From Hyphomicrobiales bacterium (GTDB taxonomy: Bacteria > Pseudomonadota > Alphaproteobacteria > Rhizobiales > Rhizobiaceae): a stretch of DNA of 64,000 nucleotides. Shown here one piece after another: positions 51,767 through 60,842 of this stretch. Both the position numbers and the translations under genes were made by a program. The notes beneath the pieces are model-generated. The model saw only the letters and a list, made by a program, of their open reading frames with translations, was not told the DNA's origin and searched no databases. The stretch is from positions 612,480 through 676,479 of the forward strand of contig UBMI01000009.1 of NCBI GenBank assembly GCA_900466475.1, in the 5' to 3' direction. Within the stretch, counting starts at the first letter, position 1, and each line of letters opens with the position of its first letter.

Positions 51767-52735
51767 CTATTCCGCAGCCTCCGGCATCGCATGCAGTTCG
51801 TCTATACCGAGCATGCTGACCATTTCGCCATGGCTCGGGCACATTGAGAGCCGCCGGCGAAAAGCCTCGACCAGCCATCTGCCCGCCGGGCCCGGCGGAT
51901 TGGCCGCCTTGTGCATGGCATAGATCGGGTATTCGCCCTGTTCGTAGGCATCGAGCTTGATGGCGATGAGGTTGCCTTTCATGATGTCGTCACCGACGAG
52001 AGAGACCGGCAATCCACCCCAGCCAAGCCCGCCTTTGATGAGCTGATGCTTGGTTGCTATGTCGCTGACGCGCCATGTCCTGTAGGACAGGACATTGAAA
52101 TCCCGGCCCTTGGTCAACCCTGAGGCATCGGAAACGACGAGCTGGATTTCTTCGCGCACATCGGCCAGCGTCAGTGGCCGTTCGATGCGCGCCAACGGAT
52201 GATCGGGCGCAACGACAGGAACCATAAAGGAATAGCCGATCTTTTCGGCTACCAGCGAATCTCCCTGCCGCACGAGCGCGCCGCCAATGCCGATGTCGGC
52301 CTTGGCGTTCAGCACCATGTCCATGACCATTCCGAGCTCGCCGACGTTGAGGTTCAGCGCAACGCCCGGGAATTTCTCGCGAAATTCGCGCAACTCCATC
52401 ATGACGGCATTGGCCGGGACCATGACGCTGATCGCCAGAGAAAGCTCCGCCTCCAGCCCCTGCTTGATGCTCTTGACGCGGGCGCGCATCACCTCGAGAT
52501 CAGCCATCAGGCGGCGGGCATCTTCCAGCATTGCCTTGCCGGCATCCGTCAGCTTCGGCTGGCGGGCGCCTGAACGCTCGAAAAGCGCTATTTCAAGCTG
52601 GGCTTCCAGATTGGCGATCGTATAGCTGATGACCGACTGCGCGCGGTTCAGCACACGTGACGCGGCCGAAAAACTGCCGGTTTCGGCGACAGTCAGGAAA
52701 ACCTGCAATTGATCCAGTGTCGGGTTGGGAAGCAT
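51767..52735 (-). CDS. LysR-family regulator of azoR-type gene
   Basis: A 322-residue LysR regulator: N-terminal winged helix-turn-helix (LDQLQVFLTVAETGSFSAASRVLNRAQSVISYTIANLEAQL) and effector domain. The ATG giving MLPNPTLDQ follows GGATGGAAG. It is divergent from an azoreductase gene with an inverted repeat between, so it is likely its regulator and may respond to quinone or electrophile stress, as in similar LysR/azoR pairs. Confidence 0.92.
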   Translation of the reverse strand: MLPNPTLDQLQVFLTVAETGSFSAASRVLNRAQSVISYTIANLEAQLEIALFERSGARQPKLTDAGKAMLEDARRLMADLEVMRARVKSIKQGLEAELSLAISVMVPANAVMMELREFREKFPGVALNLNVGELGMVMDMVLNAKADIGIGGALVRQGDSLVAEKIGYSFMVPVVAPDHPLARIERPLTLADVREEIQLVVSDASGLTKGRDFNVLSYRTWRVSDIATKHQLIKGGLGWGGLPVSLVGDDIMKGNLIAIKLDAYEQGEYPIYAMHKAANPPGPAGRWLVEAFRRRLSMCPSHGEMVSMLGIDELHAMPEAAE

Positions 52736-52752
52736 CTTCCATCCAATCCATC

Positions 52753-52774
52753 GATAATTTTGATCGACATTATC
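52753..52774. promoter_or_regulatory. Operator candidate, LysR/azoR
   Basis: GATAAT-N10-ATTATC inverted repeat, 17 bp upstream of the LysR start and about 100 bp before the azoR ATG. It lacks the classic T-N11-A spacing. Confidence 0.35.
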
Positions 52775-52875
52775 CCAGTTTTTTCGATAGCAGGCCAGTC
52801 TTATTTCTTTTCTCGAACACAGCGGTTTGCCGCTCCCAAACGCCGCTGAAACCCAATTCGAGAGGAAATTCAACC

Positions 52876-53490
52876 ATGTCTTCCATCCTTCTTCTGACGT
52901 CCAGCCCGCGTTCAGAGTCGCTTTCCACGTCGATTGCTGTCGAGCTTGCCGACAAGCTCAAGGCTCAGGCCCCGGGTAGCGTCGTCGTTCGCCGCGACCT
53001 TGCAGCAAATCCGCTTCCGCACATCGACGATTTGTTTACGGCCGCTATTCGCAAGCCGCCGGAAGCCCGCACGGCTCAGGAAGCTGCTGCCGTAAAAACG
53101 TCTGACGAGTTGGTCAATGAACTGCTCGCAGCCGACAGCATCGTCATCGGCACCGGCCTCATCAATTTCAACATCTATTCTTCGCTGAAGACCTGGATCG
53201 ATAATGTGGCCCGCGCCGGTCTGACCTTCAAGTATACCGAAAGCGGCCCGGTCGGCCTTGCTACCGGCAAGAAGGTCTATGTCGTCCTTGCTTCGGGCGG
53301 CGTGTATTCCCAGGGTCCGGCTGCCGGCATGAATCATGCGGTTCCTTACCTGAAGTCGGTTCTCGGCTTCCTCGGCATTGCCGACATTGAGACCATCTAT
53401 GTCGAAGGCCTAGCCTTCGGCCCGGAAGCTGCAGAAAAGGCTATCGGCGCCGCAAAGTCGCGCGTCGACGAGCTTGCTCTCGCTGCCTAA
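52876..53490 (+). CDS. azoR: FMN-dependent NADH-azoreductase
   Basis: A 204-residue flavodoxin-fold enzyme that reduces azo compounds and quinones with NADH. It begins MSSILLLTSSPRSESLSTSIAVELADKL (FMN phosphate-binding SPRSESLST), followed by GTGLINFNIYSSLKTWIDNVARAGLTFKYTE and ASGGVYSQGPAAGMNHA. The ATG is preceded by AGAGGAAATTCAACC. Regulated by the adjacent LysR; followed by a terminator and a convergent TetR gene. Confidence 0.93.
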   Translation: MSSILLLTSSPRSESLSTSIAVELADKLKAQAPGSVVVRRDLAANPLPHIDDLFTAAIRKPPEARTAQEAAAVKTSDELVNELLAADSIVIGTGLINFNIYSSLKTWIDNVARAGLTFKYTESGPVGLATGKKVYVVLASGGVYSQGPAAGMNHAVPYLKSVLGFLGIADIETIYVEGLAFGPEAAEKAIGAAKSRVDELALAA

Positions 53491-53512
53491 CCTGCAAATT
53501 CAAAGTTCCACT

Positions 53513-53540
53513 CGAGGGGTCGGCATTAGCCGGCCCTTTC
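53513..53540 (+). terminator. Terminator of azoR
   Basis: GGGTCGGC and GCCGGCCC pair (one T-G) around ATTA and are followed by TTTCATTTTG. Confidence 0.8.
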
Positions 53541-53547
53541 ATTTTGT

Positions 53548-54117
53548 CTAGAAATCATTGACGAAAGCTCGGGCCGTTTCCAGAATTTCGTCGGAGAGTT
53601 TTTCATCGTCCGCGATGCGCGCAAGGCCGAGCGCGCCACTCATCAGACACGAGACGATGATTGCCTTGCGGCGCGCCTCAGCCTCATCGCCCGCGCTCAT
53701 ACGGTCTGTCATGTTTTCCAGATTCGTCTTCAGCTGCTCGGTCGCAAGCGACCGGCATTTCCCGTCGCTGCGGGCGAGATCGGCCGTCAGCGCAGCAAAA
53801 GGGCAGCCGCCGCTTACGTCGTCACGATGAACCTCGCTCAGATAGTTGGCGGAATATTCCGCGATCGGAATATCTGCCGGCGCCCTGCCCTCTGAACGCA
53901 CTTTCGCTTCCCAGGATCCGAAAGCCAGTTTCATGGCTTCCGCCACCATCTCATCGCGTGACGCAAAATGCTTGTAGAAGCCGCCGACCGTCAGCCCGGC
54001 CTCCTTCATCAGGTCGGCAACGCCGATACCCTCAAGCCCCTTCTCCCGGAGGCGCCTGGACGCGATCTCGATGATCCTGTCGTGCGTCTTCTGTTTTTCC
54101 AGTTGCGAATGGCCCAT
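53548..54117 (-). CDS. TetR-family repressor
   Basis: A 189-residue TetR regulator: N-terminal helix-turn-helix (IIEIASRRLREKGLEGIGVADLMKEAGLTVGGFYKHFASRDEMVAEA), C-terminal ligand-binding domain with two cysteines (SGGCPFAALTADLARSDGKC). Similar TetR proteins sense electrophiles or quinones. It is divergent from the SDR gene and separated by a perfect palindrome, strongly indicating it represses that gene and itself. Confidence 0.92.
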   Translation of the reverse strand: MGHSQLEKQKTHDRIIEIASRRLREKGLEGIGVADLMKEAGLTVGGFYKHFASRDEMVAEAMKLAFGSWEAKVRSEGRAPADIPIAEYSANYLSEVHRDDVSGGCPFAALTADLARSDGKCRSLATEQLKTNLENMTDRMSAGDEAEARRKAIIVSCLMSGALGLARIADDEKLSDEILETARAFVNDF

Positions 54118-54150
54118 TGAAATCTCCCGACATGCGGACTTGACTTATCT

Positions 54151-54168
54151 GGATTATGATCATAATCC
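54151..54168. promoter_or_regulatory. TetR operator palindrome
   Basis: GGATTATGATCATAATCC is a perfect 18-bp palindrome between tetR and the SDR gene. A second half site, GATCATAATCC, occurs at 54180-54190, 11 bp further toward the SDR start. Confidence 0.65.
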
Positions 54169-54223
54169 TTATAGATATCGATCATAATCCAGATCGGGAC
54201 ATTTTCCAATAGGAGCCATTCCC

Positions 54224-55000
54224 ATGCGTCTCAAGAACAAGGTCGCGCTCATTACCGGCGGCAACAGCGGTATCGGGCTTGCCACCGCCAAGGTTTTCGT
54301 TGCCGAAGGCGCGAAGGTCATCATTACCGGCCGTAACCCGGAAACGCTCGCAACGGCCAAGAAAGCGCTTGGCGGCGACGTGCTCGCACTGAAGATTGAT
54401 CTGACCGACGTAGCGGCCGCGGAGAAGATCTTCGCCGAGGCAGCTTCCGCCGTCGGCAAATTCGATATCGTCTTTGCCAATGCCGGTATCGGCGGCGCAA
54501 CGCCACTCGGCCAGACGTCGCTGGAACAGTTCGAAAAGATCATCAGCACCAACCTGACCTCGGTCTTCTTCACGATTCAGTCAGCGCTTCCGCATCTGAA
54601 TGATGGCGCGTCCGTCATCCTCAACGGCTCGGTCCATGCCGTTCTCGGCGCACCAGGCTGGTCGGCCTATGCCGCCACGAAGGGTGCCGTGCGCTCCATG
54701 ACCCGCAACCTTGCCTCCGAACTTGCGCCGCGCGGTATCCGCGTCAATCAGGTAACGCCGGGCGGCACGCGCACACCGATCTGGTCGCCCTATGCGCAGA
54801 CGGAAGATGCGATGTCGGCACTCGAAGAAAAGCTCGGAAGCATGAGTGCGCTTGGCCGCATGAGCGAAGCAGACGAGATCGCAAAGGCTGCGCTCTATCT
54901 CGCCTCCGACGATTCCAGCAATGTCACGGGCATCGAGATCACCGTCGACGGCGGCATGACGAGCGCTCCCTCCGGCGCCAAGGTCTTCCGCGCCGCCTGA
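54224..55000 (+). CDS. Short-chain dehydrogenase/reductase (TetR-controlled)
   Basis: A 258-residue classical SDR: TGGNSGIG cofactor motif (residues 12-19), NAGIGG, catalytic Ser in VILNGSVHA, Tyr-x-x-x-Lys YAATKGA, and the C-terminal TGIEITVDGG. It is close to families annotated as oxidoreductases of unknown substrate that are induced by stress chemicals. Divergent from a TetR regulator with an 18-bp operator. Confidence 0.92.
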   Translation: MRLKNKVALITGGNSGIGLATAKVFVAEGAKVIITGRNPETLATAKKALGGDVLALKIDLTDVAAAEKIFAEAASAVGKFDIVFANAGIGGATPLGQTSLEQFEKIISTNLTSVFFTIQSALPHLNDGASVILNGSVHAVLGAPGWSAYAATKGAVRSMTRNLASELAPRGIRVNQVTPGGTRTPIWSPYAQTEDAMSALEEKLGSMSALGRMSEADEIAKAALYLASDDSSNVTGIEITVDGGMTSAPSGAKVFRAA

Positions 55001-55011
55001 GCGCGCGGGAT

Positions 55012-56283
55012 CTAGACGACCTTAACCACTCCGGAGCGGCCGACGACACAGTTGCGGCCGCTCTTTTTTGCATCATAAAGGCGGCTGTCTGCCGCCGACA
55101 GCACGGTTGTGAAGCTGACGCCGTCCTCGTCCGCAGTCGCAACCCCTATGCTAACCGATACCGAGGCATCGTCGGGTGTCTTCACACTGGTCACGATCGT
55201 CCAGCGCAGGCGTTCCGCCAAGAGCAAGCCTTCCTCATGGCCTGTACCGGGGCAGACGGCGACGAACTCTTCGCCGCCGAAGCGAAAGATACGATCGCTG
55301 GAGCGCAGCGTCGTTCCGAGCCTGCTGGCGATGGCCTTCAGAACCTCGTCGCCCTGCAGATGGCCGAAGCCGTCGTTGACGTCCTTGAAATGATCCGCGT
55401 CGATGATGAGAACAGTGGCATATTGACCCTGCCGCAGCGCCTCGCGCACCATCAGTGGCGCCTCCAGCTCCATGCGGCTGCGATCATAGACACCAGTCAG
55501 CATATCGCGACCGGTGCGCTCCAGAAGATCGTTGTAGCGTTCGCGGAATGTCAGATCGCCGAAAAGGTCGCTTATCGAGCGGGCCGAGGCTGCAACGCCG
55601 TTCCGTCTGATGTGATATTCGTAGACGGCAAACATCAGGGAATAGAGGCAGACGGCCAGCATCTTGGCTTTCCATCCCGCCCAGAAGGCCGCCATCGGGA
55701 CGCCCACGAAATAATGCAGGCCGCTGAAGAAACAGATCTGGTCAAAGGTCAGAACCACAAGGCCCGAGATCATGAAGCGCAGCACCACGCGCCGGCGCAT
55801 GAAATCGCCGAGCTTCTCGTAGAGCAGGATGATGCCAAGCGAGTCGAGGTAGAGGATCGCCGTGCCCCAGACCATCAACCAGCCCATTTCCTTCAGGAAG
55901 TTGACGTCGGCCGGATGCCCGGGCGACAGCTCCAGCGGCTGATGAAGCTGCAGCACCCAGGCGATGGCAACAGTCAGGAGATTGCCGAAAAACAGGCCAT
56001 AGATCGGCTGGCGAACGGTCGACGCATCCTCCTGCAGATAGAGCATGAGGATCATCATCAGCTTGCCGGAAAAGAAGATCGAAGATCCCGGGGAGACATC
56101 CCCGAACGGCAGGGAAACATAGAAGACCGCAGCGAGGTAGGTCTCCATGAAATGCATGACGCCGAGTGCAGTCAGGAAGACACCCAGTCCGAGGCGCTGG
56201 CGAAAATGCAGGAGGCTGACCATCAGCACGAAGTAGCCGACGGCTTCGACGATGAAGAGCGCGGTGTTGAAGAGCTCCATCAC
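55012..56283 (-). CDS. Membrane diguanylate cyclase (GGDEF)
   Basis: A 423-residue enzyme that makes cyclic di-GMP. About seven N-terminal hydrophobic segments (from ALFIVEAVGYFVLMVSLLHF to MLAVCLYSLMFAVYE) resemble a 7TMR-type sensing region, followed by a short coiled segment and a GGDEF domain: DMLTGVYDRSRME, FKDVNDGFGHLQGDEVLKAIA, active-site FGGEEF. The inhibitory I-site RSSD lies five residues before GGEEF. A likely active, feedback-inhibited cyclase. Convergent with the SDR gene. Confidence 0.93.
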   Translation of the reverse strand: MMELFNTALFIVEAVGYFVLMVSLLHFRQRLGLGVFLTALGVMHFMETYLAAVFYVSLPFGDVSPGSSIFFSGKLMMILMLYLQEDASTVRQPIYGLFFGNLLTVAIAWVLQLHQPLELSPGHPADVNFLKEMGWLMVWGTAILYLDSLGIILLYEKLGDFMRRRVVLRFMISGLVVLTFDQICFFSGLHYFVGVPMAAFWAGWKAKMLAVCLYSLMFAVYEYHIRRNGVAASARSISDLFGDLTFRERYNDLLERTGRDMLTGVYDRSRMELEAPLMVREALRQGQYATVLIIDADHFKDVNDGFGHLQGDEVLKAIASRLGTTLRSSDRIFRFGGEEFVAVCPGTGHEEGLLLAERLRWTIVTSVKTPDDASVSVSIGVATADEDGVSFTTVLSAADSRLYDAKKSGRNCVVGRSGVVKVV

Positions 56284-56523
56284 GGCCTTCCACCGACAGC
56301 GCGACCGCGCGAGAGAGACGCAGCCGCAGCAGCGGATTTTCTGGTCAATCGTCCGGAAAGCTCAAACACATGCGGCGCCCTGCAAAACCTGCAGGCGCCA
56401 CCTTTACCGCAATCCTTTAAGATTAGGTGAGCAAAGCAGCAATTTCCGCTGCTGGCACGCGGTCATGGATTTGAAAAACAACGGGAAATGTAGCTCGAAC
56501 AAGTCCGCCCGATCAACGGGTGC

Positions 56524-56853
56524 TTACACTTGCCGCAGCTTCTCGCCGTCATTGAAGAGAGAGGGGCCGTGCTGATCGATGATCTGCTGCGCCTTGCGCA
56601 CGGTGCATTCGATCGCATCGTCAGACGAAGAGAAGAGATCTGCGCGAATGAACTTGCGCACCAAAAGGTCCTCACCGACCTTCTTTTCGATACGGCCGGC
56701 AAGACGATACTGGCCGCCTTCCTTCTGCGGCTCGGCATAGATGGTACAATCACCATAGAGCTGGGGCTCGCCGGAAGGACCTGCAGCCGCCTCGCTGGAG
56801 GATTTGCCGCCGCCGGAGAAGACCGAAAGAATGTTTGAAAGGAACGAAGCCAT
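56524..56853 (-). CDS. HlyU-domain protein
   Basis: A 109-residue HlyU-type protein (GEPQLYGDCTIYAEPQKEGGQYRLAGRIEKKVGEDLLVRKFIRADLFSSSDDAIECTVRKAQQIIDQHG). HlyU activates hemolysin in Vibrio; in rhizobia these are uncharacterised, possible transcriptional regulators. N-terminal hydrophobic stretch (ASFLSNILSVFSGGGK) may be cytoplasmic. Start ATG at 56853 is the family start. It stands between the GGDEF gene and ilvA. Confidence 0.85.
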   Translation of the reverse strand: MASFLSNILSVFSGGGKSSSEAAAGPSGEPQLYGDCTIYAEPQKEGGQYRLAGRIEKKVGEDLLVRKFIRADLFSSSDDAIECTVRKAQQIIDQHGPSLFNDGEKLRQV

Positions 56854-56889
56854 AATCCGCCTTTAGCACGCAGTGCAGTTGACGCAAAG

Positions 56890-58140
56890 TCAAATGATCA
56901 GGTTTGCGAGGATCTCGTTTTCGGTAATGTCCTCGAAGCCCATGCCCGCGCTTTCGAAATTGGCAACCAGCGTTGCAAAATTCTCCGGAGCCGTCGTTTC
57001 GATGCCGATCAGGATCGAACCGAAATTGCGCGCCGATTTCTTCAGATATTCGAAGCGGGCGATGTCGTCATGCGGTCCGAGCAGATTGAGGAAATCGCGT
57101 AGCGCACCAGGGCGCTGGGCAAGGCGCAGGATGAAGTATTTCTTCAGGCCGGCGTAGCGCATGGCCCTTTCCTTGACATCGGGCAGCCGCTCGAAATCGA
57201 AATTGCCGCCAGAGACGACAGCAACGATCGTCTTGCCCTTGATGGCCGCGCGATCCATGGCGGCGATCGCCGTCAGCGACAGGGCGCCGGCCGGCTCCAG
57301 CACGACACCTTCGACGTTCAGCATCTCCTGGATGGTGACGCAGATGGCATTTTCCGGCATCAGCCTGACCTGATCGGCCGAAAAACCCTTCAGAGCCGCG
57401 AAATTCAGGTCACCGATGCGGGCGACGGCCGCGCCATCGACGAAATTGTCGACCTTCGGAAGTGTCACCACCTGCCCCGCCTCAAGGCTGCGGCGCAAGC
57501 TCGGCGCGCCGGCAGGTTCGGTAAAGATGAAATCGGACTTTGCGACGATGCCATCGAGATAACCGGTAATGCCGGCGGCAAGCCCGCCGCCGCCGACCGG
57601 CAGGACGATCATGTCAGGCAAAACGCCTTCGGGAAGCTGCTGCATGATTTCGGCGGCCACTGTCGCCTGCCCCTCGATGATATCGACATGATCGAAGGGC
57701 GGCACCATGACGCCACCGATTGCCTCGACGTGATCGCGGGCAGCCTGATAGCATTGGTCGAAGAAATCGCCGATGAGTTCAATGGTGATGAAACCGGCGC
57801 CAAACATGCGGGTCTTGTCGATCTTCTGCTGCGGCGTGGTTACCGGCATGAAGACGACGCCCGGGACGCCGAAATGGCGGCAGACGAAGGCAAAGCCCTG
57901 CGCGTGATTGCCGGCCGATGCGCAGACAAAAGTCTTGCCGCCCGCCCCTTCGGCAATTGCCTTGCGGAAGAAATTGAACGCGCCGCGGATCTTGTAGGAG
58001 CGCACCGGCGACAGATCCTCGCGCTTCAGCCAGATATCGGCACCGTAGCGGGCGGAAAGGTGATCATTGAGCTGCAGCGGCGTGGCGGGGAAAAGGCTGC
58101 GCATTGCCTCTTCTGCGCCTTCGACATCGTGTCTCGTCAC
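56890..58140 (-). CDS. ilvA: Threonine ammonia-lyase
   Basis: PLP enzyme that makes 2-oxobutanoate from threonine, the first step toward isoleucine. The 416-residue protein has the PLP lysine in RSYKIRGAFNF, glycine loop VGGGGLAAG, and a C-terminal ACT-like regulatory domain (YFILRLAQRPGALRDFLNLL). A GTG start giving MTRHDVEGAEEAMRSLFPATP fits the rhizobial form and follows GAATGGACGAAC; ATG at the MRSLF position is an alternative. It has no terminator visible. Confidence 0.9.
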   Translation of the reverse strand: MTRHDVEGAEEAMRSLFPATPLQLNDHLSARYGADIWLKREDLSPVRSYKIRGAFNFFRKAIAEGAGGKTFVCASAGNHAQGFAFVCRHFGVPGVVFMPVTTPQQKIDKTRMFGAGFITIELIGDFFDQCYQAARDHVEAIGGVMVPPFDHVDIIEGQATVAAEIMQQLPEGVLPDMIVLPVGGGGLAAGITGYLDGIVAKSDFIFTEPAGAPSLRRSLEAGQVVTLPKVDNFVDGAAVARIGDLNFAALKGFSADQVRLMPENAICVTIQEMLNVEGVVLEPAGALSLTAIAAMDRAAIKGKTIVAVVSGGNFDFERLPDVKERAMRYAGLKKYFILRLAQRPGALRDFLNLLGPHDDIARFEYLKKSARNFGSILIGIETTAPENFATLVANFESAGMGFEDITENEILANLII

Positions 58141-58335
58141 GGGCGTTCGTCCATTCTTCAAAATCCTGACGCCGCTATGACACAGGCAGGCAGCGGAAAG
58201 AAGCCCGTTTGCGCTATTTGCGGTTCGCTCGATGAAAGGCTTCCTTAAGCGCGTCTTCGGATTAAGCCCAAAATCACGGTCAGGTGGACGGCTTTTAACT
58301 TGATGGTGCATAGCAATTGCTAATATGACGGCAGC

Positions 58336-58698
58336 ATGACATCCAAGATCACAAAGCCGCTGGCGTGGCTTCTTCTCGCCTTCATCGTGTTCGTCACAGT
58401 TTCACCGATCGAATTGCGTCCCCACACGATCGAAACACCCGATATCGATCGTGCCTCGGCTTATCTGGCGGCCGGGCTGGCTTTTGCTCTTGCCTACCCG
58501 AAGCAATGGAAAATGGTTGCCGTGCTGCTGATCCTCGGTGCGTTCGCGATCGAATATCTGCAATACCTGTCGCCGACGCGGCATGCGCGCCTTCACGATG
58601 CAGGCGTCAAGGCAGCAGGCGCCGCAATCGGCCTGGTCGCCGGCTGGGTCTTTAACAAATGGCGTGAAACGAAAACCGGGGCGAATGCCGCTGTGTAA
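58336..58698 (+). CDS. VanZ-like membrane protein
   Basis: A 120-residue protein with three to four hydrophobic segments, VanZ-like family (LAWLLLAFIVFVTVSPIELRPHT, ASAYLAAGLAFALAYPKQW, ILGAFAIEYLQYLSPTRHARLHDAGVKAAGAAIGLVAGWVF). VanZ proteins confer low teicoplanin resistance or have unknown roles; the SPTRHARLHDAGVKAAG segment matches the family. Divergent from ilvA. Confidence 0.8.
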   Translation: MTSKITKPLAWLLLAFIVFVTVSPIELRPHTIETPDIDRASAYLAAGLAFALAYPKQWKMVAVLLILGAFAIEYLQYLSPTRHARLHDAGVKAAGAAIGLVAGWVFNKWRETKTGANAAV

Positions 58699-58728
58699 TT
58701 TGCCAGACACTGGCAGTGGATCGGAAAA

Positions 58729-58860
58729 CTAGAAGCCGCGGAACTGCACCGCCCAGAGGAACAGCGGCACCGCTGCCATAGCCGTACCCAACAGGAGAAG
58801 AGCGCTCATCTTGAAGAGCCTGATGCGCCGCGTTCTTGCTCCATCCCAGTCGTAAACCAT
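58729..58860 (-). CDS. Small single-span membrane protein (43 aa)
   Basis: A 43-codon frame. Start ATG after CTTAGTGGGAGTAAGACG, a fair ribosome binding site. It begins MVYDWDGARTRRIRLFKMSA, followed by one hydrophobic helix (ALLLLGTAMAAVPLFLWAV) and ends QFRGF. Small membrane proteins of this kind recur in rhizobia; function unknown. Confidence 0.55.
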   Translation of the reverse strand: MVYDWDGARTRRIRLFKMSALLLLGTAMAAVPLFLWAVQFRGF

Positions 58861-58993
58861 CGTCTTACTCCCACTAAGACAACCCTTACTCAACCGCACA
58901 ATGCCTACATTTTTTGCAGCAACGGCGCCATAGACAAGCACTGCCTATGGTTTATCCACATTATACAAGCACATTCGAACACATTTATAAAGA

Positions 58994-59079
58994 TGGTGCG
59001 AGCGACGGGGATCGAACCCGTAAAGCCTAAGGCCGAGGGATTTTAAGTCCCTTGCGTCTACCAGTTTCGCCACGCTCGC
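58994..59079 (-). tRNA. tRNA-Leu (UAA)
   Basis: 86 nt with a long variable arm and encoded CCA on the minus strand. Acceptor stem GCGAGCG/CGCTCGC, anticodon loop ACTTAAAAT with UAA, T-arm GGGTTCGATCCCC. Confidence 0.95.
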
Positions 59080-59175
59080 GCGCCGTCCAGATCAACGACT
59101 TAGGCGGATTCGTCAAGAAAATGTTTATGCTGCCCTGCTGGCGATCGAAAAACTGTGCGGTGAACAACATCCCAA

Positions 59176-59206
59176 AATAAAACGGCGGCCCCGAAGGACC
59201 GCCGTT
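59176..59206 (-). terminator. Terminator of wrbA
   Basis: On the minus strand AACGGCGG and CCGCCGTT pair around a TCCTTCGGGG loop, followed by TTATTTTG. It lies about 25 bp past the wrbA stop. Confidence 0.75.
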
Positions 59207-59229
59207 CATCGAAAAGATTCAAGCTGAAC

Positions 59230-59826
59230 TCAGGCGAGCTTTGCCGCGATCTTGGCGACATGCGCGCCCTGATACTTGGCGGCTTCAAGTTCGATTGCCG
59301 AAGGCTGGCGTGAGCCGTCACCGTTGGTGATGGTGGATGCGCCGTAGGGCGAGCCGCCCTTTACTTCTTCCGTGCCCATCTGACCCTGGAAGGCATAGGG
59401 AAGGCCGACATAGGCCATTCCGTGGTGCAGGAAGGTCGGGACGAAGCCGAGGATTGTCGATTCCTGGCCACCGTGCTGCGTAGCGGACGAGGTGAACATC
59501 GAGCCGACCTTGCCGACGAGCTTGCCGGTGAACCAGAGGCCGCCGGTCTGGTCCCAGAAATTGCGCATCTGGGAAGCAACCGTGCCGAAGCGCGTGCCGG
59601 CACCGACGATGATCGCGTCGTAGTCGGTCAGTTCGTCGACGGTCGCAATCGGAGCTGCCTGGTCGAGCTTGTAATAGGAAGCCTTGGCGACTTCTTCCGA
59701 GACCAGTTCCGGCACGCGCTTGACGACAACATCAGCGCCGGCAGACTTTGCGCCTTCGGCTACGGCGTAAGCCATGGTTTCGATGTGGCCATAGGCCGAA
59801 TAGTAGAGGACGAGAATCTTCGCCAT
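59230..59826 (-). CDS. wrbA: NAD(P)H:quinone oxidoreductase WrbA
   Basis: A 198-residue flavodoxin-like enzyme reducing quinones by two electrons. Motifs: [21 protein letters not shown] (FMN phosphate-binding loop), [45 protein letters not shown]. The ATG after GGAGATAACA gives [11 protein letters not shown]. Often linked with stress response. Has its own terminator. Confidence 0.95.
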   Translation of the reverse strand: MAKILVLYYSAYGHIETMAYAVAEGAKSAGADVVVKRVPELVSEEVAKASYYKLDQAAPIATVDELTDYDAIIVGAGTRFGTVASQMRNFWDQTGGLWFTGKLVGKVGSMFTSSATQHGGQESTILGFVPTFLHHGMAYVGLPYAFQGQMGTEEVKGGSPYGASTITNGDGSRQPSAIELEAAKYQGAHVAKIAAKLA

Positions 59827-60047
59827 TGTTATCTCCATCAAGGATGATTGAATTTCGTGACTGCCATCGTTCTACCAGCGCATCCGGCCCAACATAGCCC
59901 CGCGCAGAAGAACGCAGTGTTCACTGCCTGTAGACGAAATTTCACTTGCCGTTTCATTTTCGATTGAATGGGCTTTCCGCTTTGCCGTTTGCAAAGCGAC
60001 CAAACGGCGCTACCTATTTGCGAGCTTCACACTACGGAAATATCCCC

Positions 60048-60824
60048 ATGAGCAATGAGACTGTCGTCACCGCCGCCATGCTTGCCATCGGCGACGAGCT
60101 TCTTTCCGGCCGTACCAAGGACAAGAATATTGGCCACCTCGCCGATATGCTGACCATTTCAGGCATCGACCTGAAAGAGGTTCGCATCGTCGCCGACGAG
60201 GAGGATGCGATCGTCGAGGCGCTGAACGCGCTACGCCGCAAATATGACTATGTCTTCACGTCCGGCGGCATCGGGCCGACGCATGACGATATCACCGCGG
60301 ATGCTGTCTCCAAAGCCTTTGGTGTGCCCTGCGAGCACGATGCGGCGGCGATGGTGCTGCTTGCCGAGATGTACAAGCGCCGGGAGATGGAATTCACAGA
60401 GGCGCGCCAGCGCATGGCCCGCATGCCGCGTGGCGCTGCCCATATCGCCAATCCGGTATCGACCGCGCCCGGCTTCATCATCGGCAATGTCTATGTCATG
60501 GCAGGTGTTCCGCAGGTCTTCCAGGCCATGGTCGACAATGTATTGCCGACACTGAGAACGGGTACGCCTGTCCTCTCGCTGGCAATCGCCTGCCCCTATG
60601 GCGAAGGCGAGATCGGCACGCCACTGACGGCTATCCAGAAGGCACATCCCGAAACCAGCATCGGCTCGTACCCGCGTTACGTGGGTCAGAAATTTTCGAC
60701 CGAGATCGTGGTGCGCGGGCGCTCACAGGCCGTGATCGAGGCTGCAGGCGCGGAGGTGCGGGCCATGATTGAAGATATCAAACGCAGGAAGGACATTGCC
60801 GAAAATTATCAGGCAGAAGCGTGA
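60048..60824 (+). CDS. Molybdopterin-binding/CinA-like protein
   Basis: A 258-residue protein of the MoaB/Mog fold found in CinA N-termini: LAIGDELLSGRTKDKNIGHLADMLTISGIDLKEVRIVADEE, FTSGGIGPTHDDITADAVSKAFG. The C-terminal CinA deamidase domain is not present, so it is the separate COG1058-only form, common in alphaproteobacteria. Possible role in nicotinamide-nucleotide or molybdopterin processing. Start ATG after ACTACGGAAATATCCCC. Confidence 0.88.
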   Translation: MSNETVVTAAMLAIGDELLSGRTKDKNIGHLADMLTISGIDLKEVRIVADEEDAIVEALNALRRKYDYVFTSGGIGPTHDDITADAVSKAFGVPCEHDAAAMVLLAEMYKRREMEFTEARQRMARMPRGAAHIANPVSTAPGFIIGNVYVMAGVPQVFQAMVDNVLPTLRTGTPVLSLAIACPYGEGEIGTPLTAIQKAHPETSIGSYPRYVGQKFSTEIVVRGRSQAVIEAAGAEVRAMIEDIKRRKDIAENYQAEA

Positions 60825-60842
60825 GGGGCGAGTGTCGCAATC

